From NCBI GenBank assembly GCA_037783545.1, contig JBBELK010000316.1:186001-250000 (forward strand): a DNA stretch of 64,000 bases, written 5' to 3'. The notes beneath the pieces were generated by a model, which ran no database searches, was not told the DNA's origin, and saw only the letters and a list, made by a program, of their open reading frames with translations. The stretch is from Henricia sp. BOLD:AAB3569. Its lineage: Eukaryota > Echinodermata > Asteroidea > Spinulosida > Echinasteridae. Within the stretch, counting starts at the first letter, position 1. The number at the start of each line of letters is the position of its first letter. The position numbers and the translations under genes were made by a program. This document shows, piece by piece, positions 53,801 through 64,000 of the stretch.

Positions 53801-56800
53801 TAATTAGGGTGATTACAGAAGTTATAGTACAGTTTTTAAATGACCACATACCATGTTTCAACTTACCCCATAGGTGGGGTAAGTCGGAACAGTTGGCATG
53901 GTCATGTTCAAGGTGGATTATACGAGAAACGAGGATCAACGAGTCCCAACATTTTATAGGCTCCATTTGTAGCCCAAATAATGTATGCTTAAAGTGGTAT
54001 AGTTGTTTTTTCTTTAATAAATTCTGTTAGTATTTTATTGACGATTTTGTGAAAAAATGTTCCAACTAACCCCACTCTCCCCTACTTCACACTTGCAATT
54101 TTGTCGCAAATGTTGCTTTTCTGAAGAAAAATCATAATTTCTCCTTCAAAAATTGCATTTTGTTTAACCAGATATTAACCATTCACACACGTGCGAAGCG
54201 CCCTCTGTTGTCACGTTTACGCAAAGACCGCTCGCGGCGTAATTTTGTGCATTACTTTATGCAGTAATTTTATCATTTATCTCAGAAATGCAACATTTCC
54301 AACAGAAGTATATCTTAAATTTCCTTAAAATCTTTGTTCAATGTATACGGAAAAAATACCGATGAACTATTTACGCGTGCATGAAGCGCCCTCTATTGTT
54401 GCGCTTACATACGTAGCACTCGCGCCGTGATTGTATCATTTATTTATCTCTGAAATGCAACATTTCCCACAGAAGTGCAAGTGGGAAATGTATCTTATTT
54501 GGATGATCTCTTAATTCCAGGAGGTAATTTCCTTAAAATCTTTGTTTAATGTATACGAACAAAATACTGATCAAAATCTAAAGCTGTGATCAGCTGTTCG
54601 GTTCTTTTCGTAAACTGTGAATATTTGCTAAATTTGTCGGTTCGTTAATTTTTCACAGGTTGAAGGAGCTCTCGGAAAAAGTCCGCAGTCAGCCTGCGGC
54701 GAGGTATGGAATTTCACCATTAAATGCTTTTTTAAAGCAATTTCTAAAACAACAGCATTACATATCTGAAGAAATTTTTTTGGAAACTAGCCTGCAGAAA
54801 TTTCATGTATAGATGCAGCAATCTTTTTAAAAAAAAACTTTAAAATCTATGAATAGTTTTGAAAAAAGTGAAATCTTGAATCACTACAAATGATGAATAA
54901 GGAATGTTCGCATTCCGCGGCCATCTTGAAAAACGATCCAGTAGAGGGGGACAGAATCGCTGGCAGCCAATGATTAGGGCCATTGTAAATGACGTCAGTC
55001 AGTGAGGTATCTGCCATTAGCGCTTTTCATTGGCTGCCAGCAATTTTGTTCCCCTCTACTAGATCTTTTTTCAAGATGGCCGCGGAATGCGAAAATCCCT
55101 TATGCGGCCTTAACATGCAGTTATTATTATTTTTTTTAAATTTATCTATAAAATGGAATCCAAACAGTGTTTCACTCTGTGGCATCTTAATGAATGCATT
55201 TTTCTTTTTAATTTGCAAATTTGTAGACGCGTTAAATTACAACCTTTTTGTTTTTCAGCATTACTGGCGTGCCTGCACTGAAGCATTTAGTTGTCACTGC
55301 GGTGGTCGTCGGGCCAAATCATGCCGCTTTTCTCGTTGAGGTGAGAAAACCTTTTTGACATTGGACGGGAAGACGTCACTTTAAGTCGTTCTAAAAAAAT
55401 GGCTGCTGCCATTCGTAGTCAGTGTTAGGTTCTCTACTTTAGCATCGATATATAGTCACTGGATGAAGTATGCAATAGCAGTTGGCTATACGAGAATTGA
55501 AGCCATGTGCCGGCCGCCATTGTACCCCACGAACAAATTGGCCTAGACTGCTCCCCGGTCCATGCGATCACTTGCATTCCACTTAACACATGTAGACTAG
55601 TGAAGACAGTATGACCAGTCTAGGCAAGGCATTGTATTTGGCGGGGTACAATGGCGGACGGTGGCTTCAATTTTAGACGTCGTTGCTTCATGCAGTGATT
55701 AAATATCGATGTACTTTAGTCAATTTACATGTGTCAGAAATCTCAAGTTACATTTAAAATCAAATTTAAAAAAAAAATACCATGGAGGTCGTTCTCCTTT
55801 CAAGAATTCTGTGCAATGATCATTTTTTTCATTGAATCTTCTAAACAGTAAAAACTCATCCAGCACTATTTTTTTTCCGATAAAATTGTCATTGTTGAAA
55901 TTACAGGTATCAGCAATTAGGCATGACGTCATACCACAGTACAATGCAATAACCACAAGAGGGCGGGCTCACTATCATTGTACCCGCACTAAATGCTATT
56001 TTTTTCTGTTGCAGGATGGCCGAATATGTCGACTACATTTTCATATCAGTCCCGATAAAATTGAAACGACCAAAGCAGAGCCAACAAAAAGGTATTCTTG
56101 TAAAATTTGGCCGTTAATGTCATGCAAATGTTTGGTTTATCATTTAAAAACTACAAATTGTGTGAATGCTCTTTTAGAACAGTCAATTCAAATTCACTAC
56201 GTCCATTACTCTTTCAGCAGTGTGAAGGTAAAACCTACAGCGCCCTCTACATCAAGGAATCTCGCAGCCGCAAATCGCGGTCCGTCCAATCCCTGGTTGT
56301 TGAGCTCAGGGGAACAGCCAGCGACGTCATCCACGACGGCGTAAGTTCAGTTTAAAGACGGATTACATGATTGGAAAACTTTTAAAAAGAATAATATTGA
56401 TAAACTGCCTTGTAGAAATGTCAGCCACATAGATGCAGTAATACTTCAGAAAAACCTGAAAAATCCATGCATGGTTTTTGTGTTGAATGAATGGTAAAAA
56501 AATAGTCTGCAAACGATTTTTTTTTTTTTTTTAAGCACCTTCTGTTGGCAATTTCTCCCAAAAAGGTACCATTTTACACGGCAAAAAAATCATGTGGTGT
56601 TTGATAGCATTGCTATCAACACTTTGTCGGGTTTTCTTGTCGACTCGTCAGGTAAAATTTTGGGTAACTGCAAATTATGTTATTGGACTTTTAATTGACA
56701 TTTCAGTAAATGGCTCACCAGCAGTCGCACCACAACCAGTCGAAGCAGCGCCACCACAGCAGCCGCAGCTACGACTGCCTCTGGGTCATCGTCCTCGTCA

Positions 56801-59800
56801 CGTAATCGCGGCCGCTTCATACGCACCCAGTCTAGAGGTCGCGGCGGAGTCATCGTCGGGTCGCGACCGGTCGTCCCGGCCGCTGTCGTACCCGAGGAGC
56901 TGGTGTCGCAAGCTCAGATGGTGCTTCAGGGGAAGAGCAGAGGCGTGATTATCAGGGAACTACAGCGCACGGTGAGTTGGGGTACCAGATGTCTTGGACA
57001 GACAGTGCCTTTGATTGTGTACTAGGCAATAGGTGGCCGTGACGTGGTATCATGATGACATTGTATTGTTTGTTGCATCATTTTTCATGTGTAGAATCTT
57101 GACGTGAATTTGGCAGTCAACAATCTCCTGAGTCGCGATGATGAAGATGGGGATGACCAAGAAGGGGAAGACAGCTACATCTCAGGGGGAGGTAAGAACG
57201 GAAATCTGCAAACAAAATGTGACCGACTCTGGCAAAACCCGACGCTTCTCGGCATTTCCCCTTACGTGATATGGGCCCACAACCTTAAAAAATGGCCTCT
57301 GGGACCAACTTGAAAATTTGGCAGAATCAACATCGGGATACATTCAAGATTTGTTTTGTTGTTTGAACTGTCTCAAAATTCCTCATATTATTGACAAAAA
57401 ATTAAATAATCAACTAGTTTGTCAAACTTTAAAGACCAATAGCTCCATTTCACTTTTTCTGATCTGTCATACTTTAATTGGTCATAACTTCGCCAAAAAT
57501 TCTCAGAATTTCCTCAAACATGTTTTAAAAGATACCTTTTTGTATGCACACTAAGCTGATACCAAAACTTAAATTTTGAATTTTCATCACAAGTGTTGGG
57601 TTTTGCTGGAGCCGGTCACAAATGGTCCTGTGTGAATGTTGAACTGTGTGGTGCCATGGCCAGGTGGTTTGGGTCACTGTCTCGTAACACTCGAGTGAAA
57701 ACTTGGTGTTGCAGGTTCGGTATACGTTCATGGTACCTGTATCTTTGATCAAGGCACTTAACCACAATTGCTCCATCCTTTGGAAGGGATGTAAAGCCGT
57801 TGGTCTAGTGTGTTGTGTAATGCACTTAAAAGATCCCAGACTACTCTTTTGTGGAGAGTAAGGGGATTCTCCGGTGTCTCTGGCTATCGGCTGCCAATAG
57901 CGCCACCGACAGTAGCACAGTGGTATACTCCCTCAGGTTCTTCCTACAAAACTAATTGTTGCAAAGTAATGAACACAACATTTGTTGTTGTTGCTCTGTT
58001 GCGCTCCCATGCAACACTAAGAGAAAAATTGGGTTCTTAGTGAAAACCTGAGAGAGTATACTATTGTGCCTCGTAGCTCGGCTGGTAGAGAATCTGCCCG
58101 ATGAGTCGGACCTCTCTGATGGATAGTGAGCAACGTGTCATTTTTTGTTTGTTCCCAGAAGACCTGATGTCGCTGCTGGATGGAGGCATCCATTCTGATC
58201 ATCCTAGCGTCATTATCGATGCCGACGCCATGTTCTCGGAGGACTTCCTAGGGCTGCATTCATCGCGAGCGAGGTCGCGGGCCGCGACATCGCGAGGTGA
58301 GTAGATGGCAGTGTTTGTTTATTCCCAGATGACCTGATGTCGCTGCTCGATAGAGGCATCCATTCTGATCGTCTTAGTGGGGCAGCTGAGCATCACTTCA
58401 GGCAGAGTGGCACACACTGCCTCAGTGGCTCTTACAGAGGCCTTGCGACATGAGATGGTCATATATGTTACTGAATGATAAAATGTTGCATCTTTGAGCC
58501 CCTATCTGTCAGTCTGAGTATAATCTGTGTTTCCTTTTTGAAATGCAAACCACCTGAGTTCCATCGGGTGCTTTCAAAAGGTATGTTTTAAAAATGTTTT
58601 AATTACTTTGGTCCAATTCTGCTTAAACTCTGTATAATCATCAGTCAAAACCCCCTATTGGAACTTGTATAGTAACCTTTAATGTTGAGTTCACTCGCCA
58701 ATCTGGCCACCCCTTGAAAATCTGGACCTCAAGCCAAGCTCCGTTCATTTGTATGCCTGACTTCTGGCCCAGTCACACAATATAGATAAAAGCTTTTTGT
58801 AACTACTGACATAGAAATAGCCCTAGGGTGCAGTGGGCAGTCTCCTCTTTCGAGTCGCCATGTAAAACTGTGTGGGGAAGCACGAAGGGTTAAATCATGG
58901 TTTATTATGTCCAGATCGCGACAGAGACGCCAGTGAACGTGACCCACTCCTACGAGCCAGAGATCGTCGTTGGTTAGACAGCGCCCTCCGTGACGCGGCA
59001 AGCAGCGCCAGCAGCTACAAGACCAGCTCTGCAGACAACCAGGCTAGCGCGCAGGAAACCAAGAAAGGATCAGCAACTCAGCACAGTCAGATCCCGCTGT
59101 CTGTTAGCGAGGACTTGGAATGGTGGACTGACAAGGTATGTTGTAGATTAAGGTTGGGAATTTATGTTGTACCAGTTGACGCCAGAATTATTTTTTGCAA
59201 ATTGTTTAAAAGGCAAATGTGATTGGCCAAAAGATAAGACCTGGGGCCAATTTCATAGAACTGCTTAAGCGCTAGCTTAAAATCGTGTGCTTACTGTAGC
59301 AGAAAAGTTGTGCTAACGTTAAGGCTATTTCACGGCCGCGGCGTGCTTAAGCATGTGCGCGCTTGGAAACCGCCATTGTTGCGTCACTATCTTAAGCAAA
59401 ATTTTGCTCTGCGGTTAAGGCAGGTTTCAGTTGCTTACTGTTAAAGATGTCTATGAAATAGCCTGATGCTCGGTTAAAGGAAAATGGGCTCTATGAAATT
59501 GGGCCCAGGTCAAGCACCACAAATACTGACTCTTGAGAGTCATTTCTACATTCATTGTATGAATCTTCTCACCAAAAGAGCATACTTTGCAACATTCCAA
59601 AATGGCCGCCACGGAGCGCGATTTGCTACACTGACGGGCCATCCACAGCCGTCAAGTTCGAAACATGGTGTGTACAAATGATTGGTGGACAATGGACGTG
59701 TTTACACGTCAGCTGTGGCAGACGGCGGCAAAGCTGACATTTAAACTCGTCAACCATCCCTGTGACTATACATTGGCAGAACGTGTTTATACATGCTCCA

Positions 59801-62800
59801 GCGTCAAGTAGTTTATTTAACCCCTGGCAAAAAAAATAAATCTTGGGAAAACGACAAACTGTAAACATAACTGTCACAATATTACCCTACATCTTGGTTC
59901 TTGAGTTGTCCCAAATCACGGGTGATTCTATTATTTGTGTAGGGGGGAGAGGGGTGTCGGTTCGCTCACATTGCTGCAATGTACAGTGAGCTTCTTGCCG
60001 TAGGCGTCAATGGACAACTTCACCAGTGGAAATGGAACGACCCGGAACCTTATCGAAAACCAGAGGTAAGAAATCTTTTATTAAATTCCTTTTAAAGGCC
60101 CTGTAGATGATCTGTTTTTGAGAGATTCTGCGAATAAAACCATTATAAATCAAAAGAAAGACATCAACAAACTCATCTGAAGAAATTTCAGCTTTGTCAA
60201 ATGTACCACTTTAAAAAAAACCATGAAAATCTATATGCGTTTTCCTGGTCTTGGCGGGGTGTTTCAAATATTCGTTCTCAGTTGATCGGGTACTATGTGG
60301 CTTGCGTCATGCACTCTGTGGCGCACATCATATACTGCGTGTGCGCGTGATCCATAAAAATGCATCGCGTTGGAACACGCACGCGGAGTACACAGCGCCC
60401 ATGCATTTTGGACCGCGTAGATGCGAACCAAAAATAAGTAAATCGTTTGCAAACGATCTAAATAATTTCATCTTTACGGATTAGTTTCTGGTAAAATTAT
60501 ATCATTTTGAGCGGAAACTTTTCATTGGGTAGTTGCTATTAATTAAATCTTTACTTTCAGAACTTTTCCCCTGTAAACTCGTCGATTACTTTTTGGGGTC
60601 ATTGCAAATGATACACTGGGCCTTTAAAATGTCAATTCGTGATCAAAACAGAAGTTTGTCGAATACAGTGAACTTGTGGATAACAAGGCACTGATCGACC
60701 AATCACTTTGGAATCGCTTTCAAGACTGTTCTGCTTCAGTGGTTTCCTCCAGGTCTAAGTGGACCTGTTTGAACAAAGTGATTCCCACAGCAATGAAATG
60801 TGACATTTTCTGTTTGTGAGAGAATCCTTAGGGGCTCTCAGAAAACCCATTTGTTGCGTTTCAACTTAATTAAACCTACGTGGGATGAGCTTACCTCTGG
60901 AGCAGCACATCTCACAAACAGCCCCAGAAGTCCAGGATCTCAGGAAGGCACTTCAGGCATATTGGCGCATCCTGCCTTAGTGGCTCTTAATAAGAAAAAG
61001 TTAACTTCCTTCTGCAACAAATTAAGCAAGTTGTTTTATTAGTGTAGATTCTTGCTTTTAGATTGACTTCGTAGATTTTTACTTTGAGATTACCTCGTCC
61101 GATTTATTTATTTATTTATTAATTATTTTTTGCTAGAATTTGAACATGCAGCACCCTAAGGCTGCCACTCTGGGTCTTTTGGGAGAGAAGGTCGTTCAGA
61201 TGACTGCATGCTACGAGAAAGCAGTCCTGGTCACGGAATCTGGAAAGGTAGGTTACGCAGTTTTATTTTGCTGTCCGTACTTCCAGAGATGCTCGCATTT
61301 GCGATTTAGGCGTAGTTTGTACAATTGTTTCAGCCAATGACGATCAGTATTGTGACACAATTCTAGAATGCATAACCTAAAATGTGGGATTTAAATAGAG
61401 CTTGGGTGTTAAAGGCACAGGCTCGTCAGCAATGCGCGCGCGTCAAATTCGTGGCACAGAATACGCAGCTCCATACAAAAAGCATGGAGCTGCGTATTTC
61501 GTAGCACAAATTTGCGCTCGCGCATCGCTGACGAGCCTTGCCTTTAAGTTATACAATTTTGTTTTAGGTTTTGTTTTAGTTTTTTTTTAGTTCGATAGAA
61601 ATGTTTGGTTTCGTTTTGTTTGAGCTGTATTCTTTTTGCCATTAATGTCATAGATTGCAACTCTTTTGGACGAGACTTTATCACCGATTGCCTCTCGAAT
61701 GGAACACGCTGCTACCTACTTCAACGAATTTCACGGAGAGAAGATTAATTCTGTCTACACTTGCCCCCTCTACACCTGCGCTTGGCTGGAAAACGGATCC
61801 ATTTATTGGTGGTAAGACCAAAACATTTCTTTAATTTGTTAAATAATAATGGTGGATAATTGTATAGCGCACACATCTACCCTACAGAGTACTCCTGGCA
61901 CTGTTTCCAATATTATCACTGCCATCAGGGAATCACCAGAACCATTTTGCTTCAACTAGGTGGCTACCTGGCCAAGGCACACAACCCTATCAGCAGTTAG
62001 ATTGTGGCATTCACCCCCAATGAGCTTTTGTGAATGCCCACAAGATTTGTGTACCTAATATTATTGAATTTGAAGGCATTTTTTTCTTTATGTATCAAGG
62101 GGAGTACTACCACTTTCAGTCAGGAAAAAGGTCTTGGAAAAGGCACGAGAGAGATCAAGAGCCAAGAAAAGAGAGGCTTCAAATCCTGGAAGTATCACTG
62201 TTGGAGCACAGGTACGCAAAGCTGGGGTATTAGGGGTCACAGTAAAATCGCATCCTTGCGAATTTCCAATGCGTCAAATGCCTCGTAGTACACGTGATGC
62301 ATTTCACCGACATTCATCACTCCGCCATTGGCCAGATTAGCAACGGATGATGTTGAGGCTTGATTAACTGACCGCGGTAGGCTCATCCCAACTCGCGGCC
62401 CTGGATGTTTCGCACGCCATAACATAGAACTGCAGCCTGGGTGTCAAATAGGCTTATGTGCACCCACAAATTTCATTACGGAATGGTGGTTATAGAAATA
62501 TACGTACATGTGTGTCCTACGCGTAATGCTTTTTGTGTCAACTGAAGAGTGTCCCATTTATAACACTAATTTTGCTGATTTGTCACTATTTCATTTTTTT
62601 TCTTTTCTGAACTTAAACAGGTTTGCCTTCGAAGTTGCCCAATGTACCACGGCGGTGCCCTAGCATTCAACACCAAAAGCTACCCACCCAAAGTCGGACA
62701 ACTCTTAGACACTGCTTGGAATCTCTCCGACACGTGCCGCTTTCGCATTCGACATAACTCGCTCGACCGATCCGACCAGAAAATGGACAGCAAGGACGAC

Positions 62801-63895
62801 CAGAAACCCGGCGATAGTAAGGGGGACACTAAGGGTGAAGGACGGGTGGAAAATAAGGTGGAAGTTAAGGGTGATATGGGTCCACCACCGTCGCCAGGAT
62901 CGACTAGTAGTGGAGAAATTATCGTCGTTTCAAGTCCAGCGGCACAAAGTGAGCTATTGTTTAACTCTTTAAAGGAGCATGCCCAGATCACGTTTTTGAA
63001 ACCCCATTTTCCCCCATGGGTGATGAGATTTTGATACCATATCATTTGTCATATTTTTCTCATTACCATTCTGAAATCCCAATGAGGCTCATAAGACTTG
63101 TCTTTTATCATTTTAAAATAATACAGGGAAATATTTTCATATGTAGTCAGGTCCAAGGTTCAAATTTTATAGAGGACTAAAAAAAAAAAAATCTTAGTGC
63201 CCCTTTTAATTTTTAATTTTTTTAAATTTTGTCTAGTGACGTATTGTACTCAAATTTTATTCTGTAAAACAAGCACTGGTTAGTGCAGATGACAAATTGT
63301 AATATTGTAATATTTTCCCCTCAGGACGTGGAACAAAGCGCCCTCTATCGTCCCCAGTCAGAGAGGTTGAGAAACCCGATATCGAGGTGTGGGCTTTGAC
63401 GGATGTTGTGTTTGTAGAGGACTTGCGTTCGGTTCCTATTGGTCGTGTTCTCAAGGTAATTGAACAAAATAGCGTTAACTTAAATGCATTTTTGCAGGTC
63501 TACAGAGCGTAGGGGGGTGGGGGAAGGTGGGTGGGAGGGGTGGACTTTACATGCACTGTAAAATGTTGACATTTCATGGTAGTGACAAAAAATGTTGATA
63601 AGTAATAATTCAGGGTGAGGGAGGGGAGTCTTAAATTATATATTATGCTCTCTCCCCCCTCCCCCCCCCCCCCCCCCCCACCCCCCTTTTTCTACGCTTT
63701 GTAGAACCTTGAAAATGTTGACAACTTTTGACGGCACCTAAGGATCTAACTTTTATATTCTAAATGACACAGGTTGACGGGGCTTATGTAGCAGTCAAGT
63801 TTCCTTCATTAGAACCAGTTCCTGATGTGACTGGTGACTGTGATGTACCGTCTCTATTGCAGGACTGTCGGCTGCTTCGCAAGGACGAACTTCAG
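50810..63895 (+). CDS. UBR5: UBR5 (EDD/Hyd) HECT E3 ubiquitin ligase, N-terminal 16 exons, continues past window
   Basis: UBR5 is a very large nuclear/cytosolic HECT ligase of the N-degron and chromatin quality-control pathways. Exons: 50810-50871, 54659-54703, 55259-55340, 56015-56091, 56218-56340, 56707-56971, 57095-57191, 58159-58296, 58915-59135, 59943-60065, 61137-61247, 61654-61811, 62100-62211, 62621-62948, 63325-63455, 63773-63895. Together they encode 732 residues of about 2,800. The start is [24 protein letters not shown] domain covers about residues 192-240 ([39 protein letters not shown]). Propeller-like segments follow: [38 protein letters not shown] and [16 protein letters not shown]. 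The UBR box, MLLE and HECT domains lie beyond the right edge. The serine/arginine-rich linker in exon 6 is poorly conserved. Exon 5 has a NAGNAG acceptor, and intron 8 holds a partial duplicate of exon 8. Confidence 0.96.
51283..52027. mobile_element. 745-bp near-perfect palindrome in UBR5 intron 1
   Basis: The left end TCAATGGTTACTTTTAGAAG pairs with the right end CTTCTAAAAGTAGTCAATGG. Pairing continues through AACGTCCCAATATAAACGTC, the AAGATGGCGGCC segment, and CCGCCCTCTTGTGGTCACCT against its complement, to a centre near 51620. A degraded half-copy is at 55735-55975. There is no coding content. Confidence 0.93.
53045..53530 (+). repeat. 27-bp minisatellite in UBR5 intron 1
   Basis: The unit is CACAATTATTTGGTTTATAT plus CTAGTTA, about 17 copies with C/T and A/T variants. 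Two frames read through it as repetitive hydrophobic peptides, which is a repeat artefact. Confidence 0.95.
54180..54560 (+). repeat. Diverged direct duplication of about 180 bp
   Basis: Two blocks share GAAGCGCCCTCT, CATTTATCTCAGAAATGCAA-type words, ACATTTCC and CTTAAAATCTTTGTT, offset by roughly 185 bp. It lies just upstream of UBR5 exon 2. Confidence 0.6.
54750..54890 (+). repeat. R1 repeat fragment
   Basis: R1 words ACAACAGCATTACATATCTG and GAAATTTCATGTATAGATGC, in UBR5 intron 2. Confidence 0.6.
54899..55102. mobile_element. 200-bp palindromic element in UBR5 intron 2
   Basis: GCATTCCGCGGCCATCTTGA pairs with TCAAGATGGCCGCGGAATGC, and GATCCAGTAGAGGGG pairs with CCCCTCTACTAGATC. Confidence 0.9.
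55478..55675. mobile_element. Palindromic element in UBR5 intron 3
   Basis: ATTGAAGCCATGTGCCGGCC...GCCATTGTACCCC pairs with GGGGTACAATGGCGGACGGT...GGCTTCAAT, and GGCCTAGACTG pairs with CAGTCTAGGC. Confidence 0.85.
56360..56690 (+). repeat. R1 half-element
   Basis: R1 from TTGGAAAACTTTTAAAA through TTTTGGGTAACTGCAAA, ending about 16 bp before UBR5 exon 6. Confidence 0.7.
57216..57623. mobile_element. MITE in UBR5 intron 7
   Basis: The inverted ends are TGTGACCGACTCTGGCAAAA and TTTTGCTGGAGCCGGTCACA, with flanking CCCGACGCTT against AAGTGTTGGG. The interior is AT-rich without coding sense. Confidence 0.85.
57648..57910 (+). repeat. tRNA-derived SINE in UBR5 intron 7
   Basis: A box TGGCCAGGTGG, degenerate B box GCAGGTTCGG, body GGAAGGGATGTAAAGCCGTT and AAAAGATCCCAGACTACTC; same family as 8861 and 18227. 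Confidence 0.8.
58069..58125 (+). repeat. tRNA-like SINE head before UBR5 exon 8
   Basis: GTGCCTCGTAGCTCGGCTGG begins a tRNA-like 5' half with an A box. The 3' half is missing. It ends about 30 bp before exon 8, next to that exon's pyrimidine tract. Confidence 0.6.
58311..58378 (+). pseudogene. Partial duplicate of UBR5 exon 8 with its splice acceptor
   Basis: The segment repeats the end of intron 7 and the first 49 nt of exon 8 at an offset of 170 bp (5 differences in 49 exonic bases). It keeps TTCCCAG and DLMSLLD...GIHSD. It is truncated where a Tc1-like transposase tail begins (58379). The frame stays open through the tail and stops at a TGA near 58451. No donor was confirmed. Confidence 0.88.
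58379..58480 (+). repeat. Tc1-like transposase tail fragment
   Basis: GGCAGAGTGGCACACACTGC and CAGTGGCTCTTACAGAG match the array at 25680. It is fused directly to the duplicated exon piece. Confidence 0.8.
59241..59510. mobile_element. MITE with CTTAAGC words, UBR5 intron 9
   Basis: The ends GGGCCAATTTCATAGAACTG and TCTATGAAATTGGGCCC are inverted. The interior is a series of CTTAAGC/GCTTAAG/GGTTAAGG words in both orientations. Confidence 0.88.
59507..59825 (+). repeat. R5 repeat copy with internal extra block
   Basis: Matches 26455-26620 at both ends, with an additional block at about 59595-59740 containing ATGGCCGCC and CGTGTTTACACGTC. Confidence 0.65.
60640..60990 (+). repeat. Tc1-like relic, UBR5 intron 10
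   Basis: Shares its full length with 44590-45135 (without the nested MITE). It includes CCTACGTGGGATGAGCTTAC (a WDEL-type motif) and a frame-shifted tail reading [15 protein letters not shown] followed by a stop. Confidence 0.8.
61408..61552. mobile_element. 145-bp palindromic element, UBR5 intron 11
   Basis: GGCTCGTCAGCAATGCGCGC pairs with GCGCTCGCGCATCGCTGACG, and CAGCTCCATAC with GCATGGAGCTG. The ends are TTAAAGGCA and TGCCTTTAA. Same family as 30105-30386. Confidence 0.9.
62968..63080 (-). repeat. R2 fragment beginning about 20 bp after UBR5 exon 14
   Basis: Minus-strand R2 end (GAGCATGCCCAGATCACGTT; ATGATATGGTATCAAAAT on the minus strand). The donor of exon 14 at 62949 lies just outside it. 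Confidence 0.75.
63499..63716. mobile_element. Inverted-repeat element with opposed G and C runs, UBR5 intron 15
   Basis: TCTACAGAGCGTAGGGGGG pairs with CCCCCCTTTTTCTACGCTTTGTAG. The plus strand is G-rich at 63509-63541 and C-rich at 63648-63688. Confidence 0.8.
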
Positions 63896-64000
63896 GTATG
63901 CTTTAAAAAAACAAAAACAATTCATGGTTATATTGTGCTTTTCATGCTTGCTGACATCTGAGCGCATATTACAGTTTCCACAAAGTGCACAGACATTGAG

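Noticed and set aside
55832..56344. A 170-residue continuous frame
   Set aside because: It joins UBR5 exon 4, an in-frame stop-free 126-nt intron and exon 5. Splice sites and UBR5 similarity support removing 56092-56217; retention remains possible.
62680..63045. 121-residue minus-strand frame
   Set aside because: Antisense shadow of UBR5 exon 14, which has a full protein match on the plus strand.

Overview
This is animal nuclear DNA. The genes are split into short exons with GT-AG introns, their proteins match bilaterian families over full length, and introns and intergenic DNA are full of SINEs, inverted-repeat elements and minisatellites. Protein similarity and repeat style suggest an invertebrate deuterostome, probably an echinoderm; this assignment is an inference. 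Nothing bacterial, viral or plasmid-like was seen.

Six genes were reconstructed exon by exon with matching splice phases. From left to right: unc45 (minus, 704-12504, C-terminal end beyond the left edge), SNRNP25 (minus, 14153-16796), POLR3K (plus, 17389-18861), a vesicular-type SLC30A zinc transporter (minus, 19741-26842), NAPRT (plus, 35846-47139, complete) and UBR5 (plus, 50810 to beyond the right edge, N-terminal third only). SNRNP25 and POLR3K are head to head across 592 bp. POLR3K and SLC30A are tail to tail with poly(A) signals about 220 bp apart. SLC30A and NAPRT diverge across a 9 kb repeat-filled spacer. NAPRT and UBR5 lie in tandem.

The genes do not form one pathway. They cover myosin/Hsp90 chaperoning (unc45), the minor spliceosome (SNRNP25), RNA polymerase III (POLR3K), zinc loading of vesicles (SLC30A), NAD salvage from nicotinic acid (NAPRT) and N-degron ubiquitin ligation (UBR5). 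From memory, the SNRNP25/POLR3K pair is also adjacent in human 16p13.3, and the human relatives of SLC30A, NAPRT and UBR5 all lie on 8q, so the window appears to keep ancient linkage.

The most unusual content is in the non-coding DNA. There are at least eight long foldback elements, several nested insertions, and a recurrent class of inverted-repeat elements whose interiors are built from one short word in both orientations (CAGTTGC, TCGTAA, ACGGCA, CTTAAGC, TTCGCCCC, TTGC). There are tandem arrays of 109, 130, 27-28 and 11/20 bp units. UBR5 carries a partial copy of its own exon 8, splice acceptor included, fused to a Tc1-like transposase remnant; it would act as a poison exon if spliced. 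unc45 has a 99-nt intron that is a multiple of three and free of stops.
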